Part shown: in pieces, positions 7,366-16,000 of the stretch | Layout of the letters: each line of letters opens with the position of its first letter | How positions within the stretch are numbered: position 1 is the first letter of the stretch | From: Candidatus Pelagibacter sp. | GTDB lineage: Bacteria; Pseudomonadota; Alphaproteobacteria; Pelagibacterales; Pelagibacteraceae | Length of the DNA: 29,216 nucleotides | Assembly: GCA_002704625.1 (NCBI GenBank) | Contig: PAGZ01000011.1 | Coordinates: forward strand, 1-29,216 | Reading direction: 5' to 3' | Notes under the pieces: generated by a model | The model's database searches: none | Told to the model about the DNA's origin: nothing | The model's input: only the letters and a program-made list of their open reading frames with translations | Translations under genes and position numbers: made by a program

Positions 7366-8790
7366 TTACTTAGTTGCCTTAATTGTTCCAATAACAGCAA
7401 TTGCACCAAGAGCTGTCCACATAACAAGTTGTATGTTATTACTAACCATATCTAAACCACTACTTTCTTCCATACCTGATACATCTACTATGTCTTTTTT
7501 AAGTATTTGCGTTTCCTTCTGAACAGTTTCAAACTGCTTAGTATCTTTTTGTATTTGAGCAATTTCATTTAACATGTTTTGATCTAATGTAGCATTTTGA
7601 TTATTTAAGTTGTTTAAATCATTTGCAACTGTGTTGGCAGCGTTTTCTAGTTTTGTTTGTGCAGCTTTAACTATTTTCATTTGCTGCGCAGTCATTTGAC
7701 CTAGAGAACATTTAGTTTTTGGAGTCATTTCTAAACCTTTAATCTGATTTGCAAAAGTTGCCCCATATGATGTCTCTACATCGCCACTACATGTAGGTGG
7801 ATTATCTATCTTTGCTTTTCTAACATATAATGTATCTGTACCATCAAAGTCTAAAATACGACCTTTATTTGGGTATGCAGAGTTTAAAAGTGTGCATGTA
7901 TCAGCACCACTGCTATCTTTTGATGTTATTAAACCTTCACAATGTTCCATTTTATTACATTCTGTTTTACATGTATCAAAATCACCTGCCATTGTTTTTG
8001 CAATACCATCTCTTTGTGAAAAGTTTCCTGCTAATTGAATGAAATCATCACTTTTATGAATCATACTATCTGGATAATTTCTTTTGTGCATGTTAGTGTC
8101 AGAATATGCAAACTTTCCAGCATATTCATTACTAGCAACACCTTGGCTCATAACATACCAAGCACCTGTTTCTCCTTGACTTGTAATATAATCATCCTTG
8201 CCTAGTCCATCAGGATCTTCTCCTTCTGGATTACAAGCAATTTCTTGAAAAGCTACTACTAATTGACTTGTACTACCATCACTAACAACTGTTAGATAAC
8301 AATTGCCTGAAGGTGATCCTACCCATTCGCCTACAGCAAGAGTTTCGCCGGCTTGTAAATAATTTCGCCCGTATTTACTTTTAACCGCAGAAAATGTTTT
8401 TACAGATAATCCGGTTTTATTTGGTCCACTTCTCCAAAATATTTCTGAACCGTCACCACTCCTTAATATAACTTCTCCAGTGTCCAATATTTCTAATACA
8501 CCTCTGGCACACTGAATAAACTCTTGAGAACAATCATATGTTGCTGTGTGACCATCTGCAGAAGCGGGGATAATAACTTCTTTTTGGCTTGTCCCCGGTG
8601 CACATTGATATGCTGAAGTAAACTCTTTTTGGCATCCGGAAGCAGGATCAGGCGACGGCCAAATTGGCACAAATGCTTTTGTTTGGTCATCAAGATTACC
8701 TTCTTCTTTAACAACATTATTTACTTTGTCAAGCCAATTATCTTGTTTTATATTCCAAACTGGCTTTGATTTTGACTTTGCTTGTCCCAT
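7366..8790 (-). CDS. Myristoylation-signal, lectin/PAN-like surface protein with C-terminal anchor
   Basis: The start MGQAKSKSK fits the N-myristoylation pattern (Gly2, Ser6, Lys7). Residues 48-63 (DPASGCQKEFTSAYQC) resemble the second half of SUEL-type galactose-binding lectin domains. Residues about 97-182 have repeated VLEILDTGEVILRS / FWRSG / LTVVSDGSTSQLVV segments like a bulb-type lectin beta-prism. Residues about 225-327 look PAN/Apple-like, with C274, C278, C284 and C299 in CKTECNKMEHCEG. A coiled coil (365-435) and a single membrane helix (about 454-470) end the protein. N-myristoyl plus Cys-rich ectodomain plus C-terminal anchor is also the plan of poxvirus entry-fusion proteins such as L1 and A16/G9. 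A role in attachment or entry is inferred; the domain matches are by eye. Confidence 0.8.
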   Translation of the reverse strand: MGQAKSKSKPVWNIKQDNWLDKVNNVVKEEGNLDDQTKAFVPIWPSPDPASGCQKEFTSAYQCAPGTSQKEVIIPASADGHTATYDCSQEFIQCARGVLEILDTGEVILRSGDGSEIFWRSGPNKTGLSVKTFSAVKSKYGRNYLQAGETLAVGEWVGSPSGNCYLTVVSDGSTSQLVVAFQEIACNPEGEDPDGLGKDDYITSQGETGAWYVMSQGVASNEYAGKFAYSDTNMHKRNYPDSMIHKSDDFIQLAGNFSQRDGIAKTMAGDFDTCKTECNKMEHCEGLITSKDSSGADTCTLLNSAYPNKGRILDFDGTDTLYVRKAKIDNPPTCSGDVETSYGATFANQIKGLEMTPKTKCSLGQMTAQQMKIVKAAQTKLENAANTVANDLNNLNNQNATLDQNMLNEIAQIQKDTKQFETVQKETQILKKDIVDVSGMEESSGLDMVSNNIQLVMWTALGAIAVIGTIKATK

Positions 8791-8811
8791 GTTAACTAGT
8801 ATATCAATATA

Positions 8812-8883
8812 TTATTTCTCTAAAAGTATATTGATAATTAATGCTGCTTTAGCTTTATCAGCGTCTTCATTTACGGCGTCCAT
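8812..8883 (-). other. Probable frameshifted C-terminal extension of the 381-residue gene
   Basis: In the frame one base ahead of the gene ending at 8867, coding continues past its TGA: DAVNEDADKAKAALIINILLEK, then TAA at 8812-8814. Removing one base near 8880 would join YGANCN directly to this tail. The gap to the next ATG (8790) would shrink from 76 to 21 bases, close to the others in the block. The alternative is a chance open frame. Confidence 0.45.
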
Positions 8884-10012
8884 TACAATTTGCTCCATAT
8901 GTGGCATGTAATACGTCAATAGTTGCACCAGTTTTAGCATCACAATTATCAAAAGACGATGAATTGCTCCACATTTGTACATTTGATGCTGTTTTTATGT
9001 TGTCTCCAATATCTCCCATGCCAATCTGTCCGTTGAAAAATACACCAGCTGATAAACCACCACCATTTACGCTCTGCAGCGTAGTAGATACTTTTTGTAG
9101 CGTAGCTAATTGTGTATTTTTAATTATATCATCTTTAGTAACACCTGTATTTGCTGTAAAGCAGCCATAGGATCCACCATAACTTGATGGGCCTATTGCA
9201 AAAGCACTAGATCCTTGATCAGCTGCTCTAATTCTACATCTTTCTAACGCTTCATCAGCATTTTGTGTTAAACTACTAATATCTTGTTGTTCAGTTGCCC
9301 ATCTTGAACCATCTCCTTTTCTACAACCCAACCAAGATTTTGTATTAGCATTTGGATCTGTTGCTCCAAGTACTTGAAGATTAATATTTGTTGGAGCACA
9401 TGACTGTCCCATTTTAAGTGGCTGACCAATAAAAAAATTGGGTTGAGCCTGAGATTTTCTTAACAGTCCTGCGGGTGCACCTTTTTCAGGACCAAAAGGT
9501 ACAGTAACAATTGTTGGATCGCAGCCATTTTTACCTTTATTTGCTTCATAAACAAGTGAATTTACCGGCATTAATACATTTCTATCTGTTATAAATGCTA
9601 AACTATCATTTGTCATTTTAATAAACTTATTTCGATATTCTGCACCTGGGCCTGCATCAGATGAATTATTTACAAACATACTTGTTTCACTCATTAATGT
9701 TTTTTGAGCATTAGCATACTGACTTTTTGCTCTATCAAATTGATCCCTAACTTGACTAATTTGTTGTGCTTGTTCGCTATTTCTATCATTTGCTTTTGAA
9801 TGACCAAATGCTCCAGTAAATCCTTCAATATTTGATGCATGCGCTACAGATCCACATTTTCCAAAATTAGCATATGGGCCTTGAGGTACATCACTATAAG
9901 ACGATGCGATTCTTCCTCCATCAATTGTAGATATTTTGTTTTTATTATAACTAAGGTATTTTGTTCCTTGTTGTATACTAAAATCTGTGAATGTATCATT
10001 CAAACCTGCCAT
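8867..10012 (-). CDS. Cys-containing virion-type protein with WSC/PAN-like segment, possibly frameshifted at the end
   Basis: Not assigned to a named family with confidence. The N-terminus is soluble (MAGLNDTFTDF), with the motif NIEGF (61-65), a short coiled coil (80-108), and GCDPTIVTVPFG. A segment about 227-288 (WLGC, then LTQNADEALERCRIRAADQGSSAFAIG, GSYGCF) has the cysteine spacing and sequence flavour of WSC/PAN-type carbohydrate-binding modules. The protein ends IDVLHATYGANCN then RRK and TGA. ATYGANCN resembles the opening of SUEL-type lectin domains. No membrane helix is visible in this frame, unusual in this block, and coding seems to continue in another frame to 8812. Likely a virion surface or attachment component with the adjacent lectin-like gene. 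Confidence 0.8.
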   Translation of the reverse strand: MAGLNDTFTDFSIQQGTKYLSYNKNKISTIDGGRIASSYSDVPQGPYANFGKCGSVAHASNIEGFTGAFGHSKANDRNSEQAQQISQVRDQFDRAKSQYANAQKTLMSETSMFVNNSSDAGPGAEYRNKFIKMTNDSLAFITDRNVLMPVNSLVYEANKGKNGCDPTIVTVPFGPEKGAPAGLLRKSQAQPNFFIGQPLKMGQSCAPTNINLQVLGATDPNANTKSWLGCRKGDGSRWATEQQDISSLTQNADEALERCRIRAADQGSSAFAIGPSSYGGSYGCFTANTGVTKDDIIKNTQLATLQKVSTTLQSVNGGGLSAGVFFNGQIGMGDIGDNIKTASNVQMWSNSSSFDNCDAKTGATIDVLHATYGANCNGRRK

Positions 10013-10048
10013 TTTTATATCTACTATAGAGTGTGATAAAAATGTAGA

Positions 10049-10651
10049 TTACATATATTTCTTAATTAGGTAGTAAATAAGAATACCAATAATAATTGCT
10101 AAGATAGCATTATCAATATTACTAACTTTATCATCAATCATTGTCTTTATAGTTAGACCTATAACAATGACTCCTATAACTACCAATACTACAAATTGCA
10201 ATCGATTAGACTTTTGATCTAATTCTGTATTTTTAAGATTACCATTAATATTTAACATTTCAGCTTCTAGCTGAGCAATCTCTCTTTTTCTTTTCATTGC
10301 CTTAGTAACAATATTTTGTAATCTTGGTTTTTCTCTTGCAATAATTTTTTGATCAATCTTACCTGCCGGAATTGCTTTTTCTAAAAGTTCTTTTCCTTGT
10401 TCAACAGCGGCCAATAGCATATCATTTATTTGTTTCATTTCTTCCATATTTTCTATTGCGGCATTTACATGTCTTTGACGAATATTCATTATAGATGTTT
10501 CATTAACATTTTCATACGCCTTTGTAAGCATTGCAATCTCTTTGTCAACTGCCTTTAATTTCATTAAAGTAGGATAGTGAGATGAAGTATCTGGACCATA
10601 ATCAATAACAGCCATTTTGGTCGGAATAACATTCACTGAAGTCGAGGACAT
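10049..10651 (-). CDS. Coiled-coil protein with two C-terminal membrane helices
   Basis: The 200-residue protein opens with a short linker (MSSTSVNVIPTKMAVIDYG), then nearly continuous coiled coil from about 30 to 148 (VDKEIAMLTKAYENV, AIENMEEMKQINDMLL, KREIAQLEAEMLNI). Two membrane helices follow at about 151-168 and 181-196, with a YLIKKYM end. The C-terminal 62 residues align without gaps of note to the end of the neighbouring 395-residue protein: LxxxxLxQK, helix, LTxx, short loop with D, AIII, KxYM. The two are probably tandem duplicates, this one lacking the Cys-rich middle. An ATGTA/TACAT inverted repeat covers its stop codon. Probable virion membrane protein; role unknown. Confidence 0.85.
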   Translation of the reverse strand: MSSTSVNVIPTKMAVIDYGPDTSSHYPTLMKLKAVDKEIAMLTKAYENVNETSIMNIRQRHVNAAIENMEEMKQINDMLLAAVEQGKELLEKAIPAGKIDQKIIAREKPRLQNIVTKAMKRKREIAQLEAEMLNINGNLKNTELDQKSNRLQFVVLVVIGVIVIGLTIKTMIDDKVSNIDNAILAIIIGILIYYLIKKYM

Positions 10652-10674
10652 CTTATACTATAAAGCGAGAATTA

Positions 10675-11862
10675 TTACAAGAACCGGCCAGACATCATAT
10701 AATGTTTATAAACCCAATGTGATACTATCCATACAATAATTATAGCAAAAATAACGCCTACATAGTCCATCAATTTTGAACCATCAGATGTATATGCTCT
10801 AACAGTTAGTGCTACTACTGCAATTAATGCAAAAAACCATGCAATCATGTGAATATAACTCATTTTTTGATTGAGAGTTGCATCTTCTAGCTCTCCTGAT
10901 GTTGTTACCATTGTTGCTTGATAATTATTAATATTATTTCTATCAGTTTTAATTTTTGTTACAGTTTGCGATAATTTATTTTGCATATTCTGAAGTAACA
11001 TTTGTAGTTCTACATCTTCTACAACTAATTCGGCTAATTTTGTTGCTAATACTTTGCTCAACGTTAACAATTTATCATTGAGTTTCATAAGTTTAGACCA
11101 AATTGCCGGATCGATATCTAATTGCAAACAAGAATCTGTTGACTTCATTGCACCTGCTTCAGGAATAGCATTATATTCAGGTGCAGACAGCTTAAGTATC
11201 GGTACATTGCAACTTGCTTTTTTACTTTTCCAGATATCTTCCGAATAAACATGACGCCGGCCTTGAATATCAACCCAAGAAATCTCATTGGTATCTAGAT
11301 TTTGCACATTTTTTCCAGCAACACCACATGCTTGTCCTTCACCCATATCAGGGCCTTTATGGAATTGCTTTAAAATTTTATCATCTACTGCAATAGCATC
11401 AGATGGACATGTTGGTGAGTTATTTGCCCATGCATTTGTAGAATACTTATGAGTAAAACCATAGTCATTAACATATTTATAGTTACCATCCGATGAAGTA
11501 ATCGCTTGTCCAAAATATTTTGAAATATCTTGCTGTTTTTTTCTCATTTCTAATACATTCTCACTAAAGAGTTGGTATGTGCGTTCATATTCTACCAATG
11601 TTTTGTTATATTCATCTTCTAGTTGAGTTATTTCATCATTGCCATTATGTGGAACCGCAACTTTAGGGCGCTGTGTATCCATAGCTTCTACAACTGATCC
11701 TACACCAGGCATAGTTGTTTCTTCCATCAAGCCGATTGATGGTAAAACATCTCTTTTGTATCCATTGTTATAATCAATTAACTTTTCACCTTGCAGAAGA
11801 GATGGATTTTTATCTACGTTTGGAATGATACCTAAATCGTTTAAAAAACTGGTGATCTTCAT
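10675..11862 (-). CDS. Cys-containing virion-type protein with coiled coils and two C-terminal membrane helices
   Basis: Layout: N-terminal region with VGSVVEAMDTQ (54-64), coiled coil about 76-112, a globular part 125-250 with Cys152, 179, 218 and 245 (two possible disulfides), a second coiled coil about 255-330, and membrane helices at about 337-355 and 365-383. The globular part (DYGFTHKYSTNAWA, then WVDIQGRRHVYS) is reminiscent of repeat modules seen in mesomimivirus structural proteins, but I cannot name a family. The last ~65 residues are similar to the next gene (200 residues), indicating duplication. Spacing to neighbours is 23 and 54 bases. Late virion membrane protein by context. 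Confidence 0.85.
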   Translation of the reverse strand: MKITSFLNDLGIIPNVDKNPSLLQGEKLIDYNNGYKRDVLPSIGLMEETTMPGVGSVVEAMDTQRPKVAVPHNGNDEITQLEDEYNKTLVEYERTYQLFSENVLEMRKKQQDISKYFGQAITSSDGNYKYVNDYGFTHKYSTNAWANNSPTCPSDAIAVDDKILKQFHKGPDMGEGQACGVAGKNVQNLDTNEISWVDIQGRRHVYSEDIWKSKKASCNVPILKLSAPEYNAIPEAGAMKSTDSCLQLDIDPAIWSKLMKLNDKLLTLSKVLATKLAELVVEDVELQMLLQNMQNKLSQTVTKIKTDRNNINNYQATMVTTSGELEDATLNQKMSYIHMIAWFFALIAVVALTVRAYTSDGSKLMDYVGVIFAIIIVWIVSHWVYKHYMMSGRFL

Positions 11863-11916
11863 TTTCTATACATTAATGATAGAAAAAGAAGTATTACGCT
11901 AATAATAATTTACTTA

Positions 11917-12366
11917 TTACTTAGTATATGCTTTATATATTCCATATCCTAGACCGCCAACAGCACCAAACATTAACCAATTTTGTAATAATTTAAAATT
12001 GTATAAAAATCTTGAATCATCGTACATTCCAATGGCTCCTTCCCGTTGATCTTCTAGAGTCTGAAGTTGAACAATCAGTTTTGCGTTGTCTTTTTCAATC
12101 TTTTCAATTTGATTCATAATTCTTTGAGCATTTGCTGCTGTTTTATCAATATCTTGCTGTAAAAAATCTTTTAATTGAAAATTATCACCTCTTATTGTAT
12201 CCATGTTTCCTTGATCTTTCATCATTCTGTCTTGATATTTTTGTATCTCTGGAAATGTCTTAGCATAAGGAAATGCATCTGCTAGTTCAATAGCACCTGC
12301 ATGCCAATCCTTATTAAGAACACCTAATACTAGTCTATATTGTTCCGGTGTATATCTAACAGCCAT
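11917..12366 (-). CDS. Coiled-coil tail-anchored protein, 149 residues
   Basis: The family is not recognised. The start MAVRYTPEQYRLVLGVLNKDW is helical. A coiled coil spans about 70-118 (QQDIDKTAANAQRIMNQIEKIEKDNAKLIVQLQTLEDQ). A single weakly hydrophobic helix near the end (LMFGAVGGLGYGIYKAY, about 131-147) suggests a C-terminal tail anchor. There are no cysteines, unlike several neighbours. It is 12 bases downstream of RPB5 and heads the virion-type block, so read-through from RPB5 is possible, although a TATA-rich tract sits just before its ATG. Likely virion membrane component. Confidence 0.85.
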   Translation of the reverse strand: MAVRYTPEQYRLVLGVLNKDWHAGAIELADAFPYAKTFPEIQKYQDRMMKDQGNMDTIRGDNFQLKDFLQQDIDKTAANAQRIMNQIEKIEKDNAKLIVQLQTLEDQREGAIGMYDDSRFLYNFKLLQNWLMFGAVGGLGYGIYKAYTK

Positions 12367-12378
12367 CTTTGTTATATA

Positions 12379-13005
12379 TTATGCAGAACATATTCTGTAG
12401 AATGGAGCAGTAATTGCTGTTCTACTGGGCCGAACAATCTCGCACATTTCTCCGGGTCGAATACCTAATGCTAGTGAAACAGGACTAAACCTTGAAATAT
12501 CAGGAAGTTGTGAAACATCAACAATATTATATCTTTTCTTGATTTCTTTAGCTTCTTCAGATGTTAAAACGCGATGAGGAGGGACTAAAGTATGTTCTAG
12601 AATATTAAACTGTATTTGGTTAATTCCAATAACTGTAATCAAATATTTCATTTTTTCCCAAATATTTCTAAGAGTCTTTTCCATGGATTCATTTGCATTA
12701 TCTTTAGCTATTATAATAAGATCATCTTGATTAGTCAAAATTGTGTCTAGTGTATAAAGATCATCTATCATGTCCATAATATTATTAGATCTCAAACTTT
12801 TGCCTAAATGGTATTTAACATATGCTTTTCTTTTAGTATCTGGATTTTCAACAAGCATATCTAGTTGAGAGTTTTGAAACATCACGTGTACCTGCGCAAT
12901 TGATGAACCTTTATAATTATCTACATTATATCCTCTTTTTTCCAGTTGATCAAGGATATTTTTACGACTTTTTGTAATTTGTACTACGTATCCGCTTTGT
13001 GCCAT
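12379..13005 (-). CDS. rpb5: RNA polymerase subunit RPB5
   Basis: Subunit of the polymerase lower jaw that contacts downstream DNA. The C-terminal ~75 residues match the RPB5/RpoH assembly domain: HTLVPPHRVLTSEEAKEI, KKRYNIVDVSQLPDIS, DISRFSPVSLALGIRPGE, then MCEIVRPSRTAITAPFYRI, the last matching the family's RpSxTA..YRxV ending. The N-terminal ~130 residues correspond to the eukaryote-type jaw domain (YVKYHLGKSLRSNNIMDMIDDLY), so it is a full eukaryotic-style RPB5 rather than the short archaeal form; 208 residues is close to yeast RPB5 (215). It lies 84 bases downstream of RPB2a on the same strand. A TATA-rich tract (TGTATATTATA) precedes the ATG. Confidence 0.93.
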   Translation of the reverse strand: MAQSGYVVQITKSRKNILDQLEKRGYNVDNYKGSSIAQVHVMFQNSQLDMLVENPDTKRKAYVKYHLGKSLRSNNIMDMIDDLYTLDTILTNQDDLIIIAKDNANESMEKTLRNIWEKMKYLITVIGINQIQFNILEHTLVPPHRVLTSEEAKEIKKRYNIVDVSQLPDISRFSPVSLALGIRPGEMCEIVRPSRTAITAPFYRICSA

Positions 13006-13054
13006 GTTGTATATTATACACGACTATTTATTTAAATCACTTCATTTTTCTAAC

Positions 13055-13090
13055 ATTTCATATAATGATAAAAATATCAATCTATGAAAT
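13055..13090. terminator. Nested hairpin at the RPB2a stop codon
   Basis: ATTTCATA (13055-13062) pairs with TATGAAAT (13083-13090), and inside it TGATA (13066-13070) pairs with TATCA (13075-13079) around a 4-base loop. The structure abuts the RPB2a stop (13090-13092). Strong candidate 3' end signal. Confidence 0.65.
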
Positions 13091-16000
13091 TAATCTGTTT
13101 TGATTACTACTTTTTTTGTATCTTTTTCTCCTAAGGATGAATTATCATCATTTCCTTCAACACTTTCTTCATCACTTTCTTTATTAGTCGCTTCTTTTGT
13201 TCCTAATAATCCTTTAATTGTTGATTTGTTACTATCCTTTTCTGTTATAATACTAATTACTTTTTCCCCAGTATCATTTGCATCTATATTTGTATTTGCA
13301 TCTGTATCTGTATCTATATCTATGTCTACTTCTTTTGCTGTTTTTACTGGCTCTGCTGTTGAGGGTTTTACATTAATTATAACATTAGTTGTACTACCTC
13401 CACTAGATAGCGGTTTATCTGGATCATAATCTGGTGATGTTGGTACATATTGTGGGCTAACTTGAAGTGGACTATTTGCATCATAATCTGGTGATGTTGG
13501 TACATATTGCGGTAATGTAGGTGCAGGTGCATATTGAGGACTTCCTGGTGCTTGCATTACACCTTCTTCGCTTTTTAATTTTGCAATTACTCTATCCCAA
13601 TTGCCTGGTTCTTGATCAGCTAATAATGCTTGAATTACAGGTATATTATGAATCCTGGTACCATCAGATTTATTGAGATCATCTGGTTTCCAATCTTTAG
13701 GATATTCATTTGGTGCTTGATAGTCGTTATCATCAACCCACCACATCTCTGGACGACCATCTTCTGGAACAATAATTGATTTATATATGTCTCCATTATC
13801 CCAATCACTTCTATCAAATTGCCATCCCCAATGAATTGGATCACTATTACTTTTTGCATATTCTGGAGCGCTGACAGAAGTGTTCTTACGAGATTCTTGT
13901 TTTGCATATTGCGTTTCAGGACTAATTGGAGCATACTCTTCAACAGTAGGTGAATCAAGAAATGGATTGTTTTGATACACATCTGGTTGCGATGCAGTTT
14001 GAGGAGTTGTATCCATAATAGGTAGCTTTGCAGTTTCAGTATATTGCTGTTTTGTAGCACGACGTTTAATTTCAGCTGGAGTTAACTTAGCATCACCGGT
14101 TAGTTTAATAATATTATCTGAAAAGTTCATGCTAGTTAATTGATCAATATTATCTTCAGTAATAAGTCGCATTTGAATATTCATAGTTGTTAATTCCTGC
14201 ATTAAAAGCTTAAATGCATATGGAATCCTGATAATACTAAAAGATCTACCATATTTGGTTATATTATCAATATTTAATCCATCTTCAAGTGTTCCAGTAA
14301 AACGAATAGGACCATCTGATAAAGGACTCAAAAAGAGATTATAACTTTCATTATAAATCGCAGTCATTCCTGACTTATTACAAATAGCCATATAATACTC
14401 GTCCCCTCTAACAAGCATAGATTCCTGCAGAAAGTGCATCGCACCATGACCTACAATACCATCACGTTCCATTTCACCCACGCGCAAACCACCATCATTT
14501 GCTCTTCCCTGAACAGTTTGGCGCGTTAGAAGAGTTCTAGGTCCTTTTGAACGGTAATTAATTTTATCTTTTACCATATGCTTTAGACGCATGTAATAGG
14601 TAGGACCAATAAAGATTTCTGCAAACATTTGTTCACCACTTTCACCATTCATAAGATATTGATTTCCACTTGAATTAAATCCAACTTCTGTGAGCATTTT
14701 TCCAAAACTAGTTGCTTTTTGTCCTTTATTCATAAACGCAGTGCAATCACCATATCCACCATACATGCTACAAGCCTTTCCCATTAAAGTTTCAACAAGC
14801 TGACCAATAGTCATACGTGATGGCAATGCATGAGGATTAATAATAATATCAGGTCGAATACCGTCTTTGGTAAAAGGCATATTTGCTTCTGGAATAACTA
14901 AACCTATTGTACCTTTTTGACCACAACGAGAGCAAAACTTATCGCCAATATTTGGAATACGTTCATCTCTTACACGAACCTTAGCAATTCTGAATCCTTC
15001 TTCACCCTCTGTAATAAATGATTTATCTACAAAACCTAGTTGACCTTTTTTAGGTGTAATAGAAGCATCCTGAGAGGCACCAGGATCTGCAAGATTAGTA
15101 GTAATTTTACCAATAACAATTGTTTTTTCAGTAACAGGAGTATTTTCTTTAATAAGACCATGTTCGTCTAACTGTGAATAATCAAAACCAGACTTTTGTC
15201 CTACCACATTTGCTTTTTCAATATTAGCAAATGTTGAATCAACTTGTGATGTACCTACTTTGGAGCTTTCTTCATATGTTTCATATGAATTAAAATAAGT
15301 TGTTCTAAAAAGTCCTCTTTTGATACTACCTTCATTGAAAAGAATACTATCTTCAACATTATATCCTCCATAGCACATAATTGCACAAATAACATTTTCT
15401 CCGTATGGATGCTGTTCATTACTAATTTTATCAAGGTATCTGCTTTTAACCAAAGGAGTTTGTCCATAGTTTAAAACAACTCCCATTTTATCAATTCTAG
15501 TCTGAAAATTGGAATGATATAATGAAACAGCTTGTCTCATTTGGCCACATGCAAACAAATCACGAGGTAATTGATTATTTTCTGGAAATACAACTTGATT
15601 ACCCATAACTCCTAATATTAATGATGGATGAATCTCTACATTAGTATATGGTTTCTTTGCTAAGTCATCCTCTAAAAAGGCTATTAAAGCTGTTTCTTCC
15701 TCTGCTGTATCAATATATTCAATGCATGCCTGTGATCCATTTAATGCATCTATATTAGGTGCATCATATAGTTGATCAAGTTGATAAATATTATTATCGG
15801 TAATACTTTTTCTATCCATTTTCTTTTTTGCAAAACCTGTTGTTAGTTCATTCCAAGAATAATTATTACTTGATATTTTTTCTTTTGCCATTCCACTATC
15901 ATAACTACCTTTACCATCTTCAACATAAAATATTGGTCGCATCATTCTACCAGAATCAGTATAAATAAAAATTGTCTGGTTTGTTATATCCCACTGAATT

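Noticed and set aside
10770..10777. Another TCAATTTT (AAAATTGA on minus) match
   Set aside because: It lies inside the coding region of the 395-residue gene with no gene start at the right distance.
13261..13330. Six-base repeats in the RPB2a tail (Asp-Ile/Asp-Thr run) as a separate element
   Set aside because: It is a simple low-complexity coding tract within the tail and shows no independent feature.
13635..14060. A 141-residue minus-strand frame overlapping the RPB2a tail
   Set aside because: It overlaps RPB2a in another frame on the same strand, has low-complexity Leu/Ile-rich sequence, and has no promoter-like element at its start.
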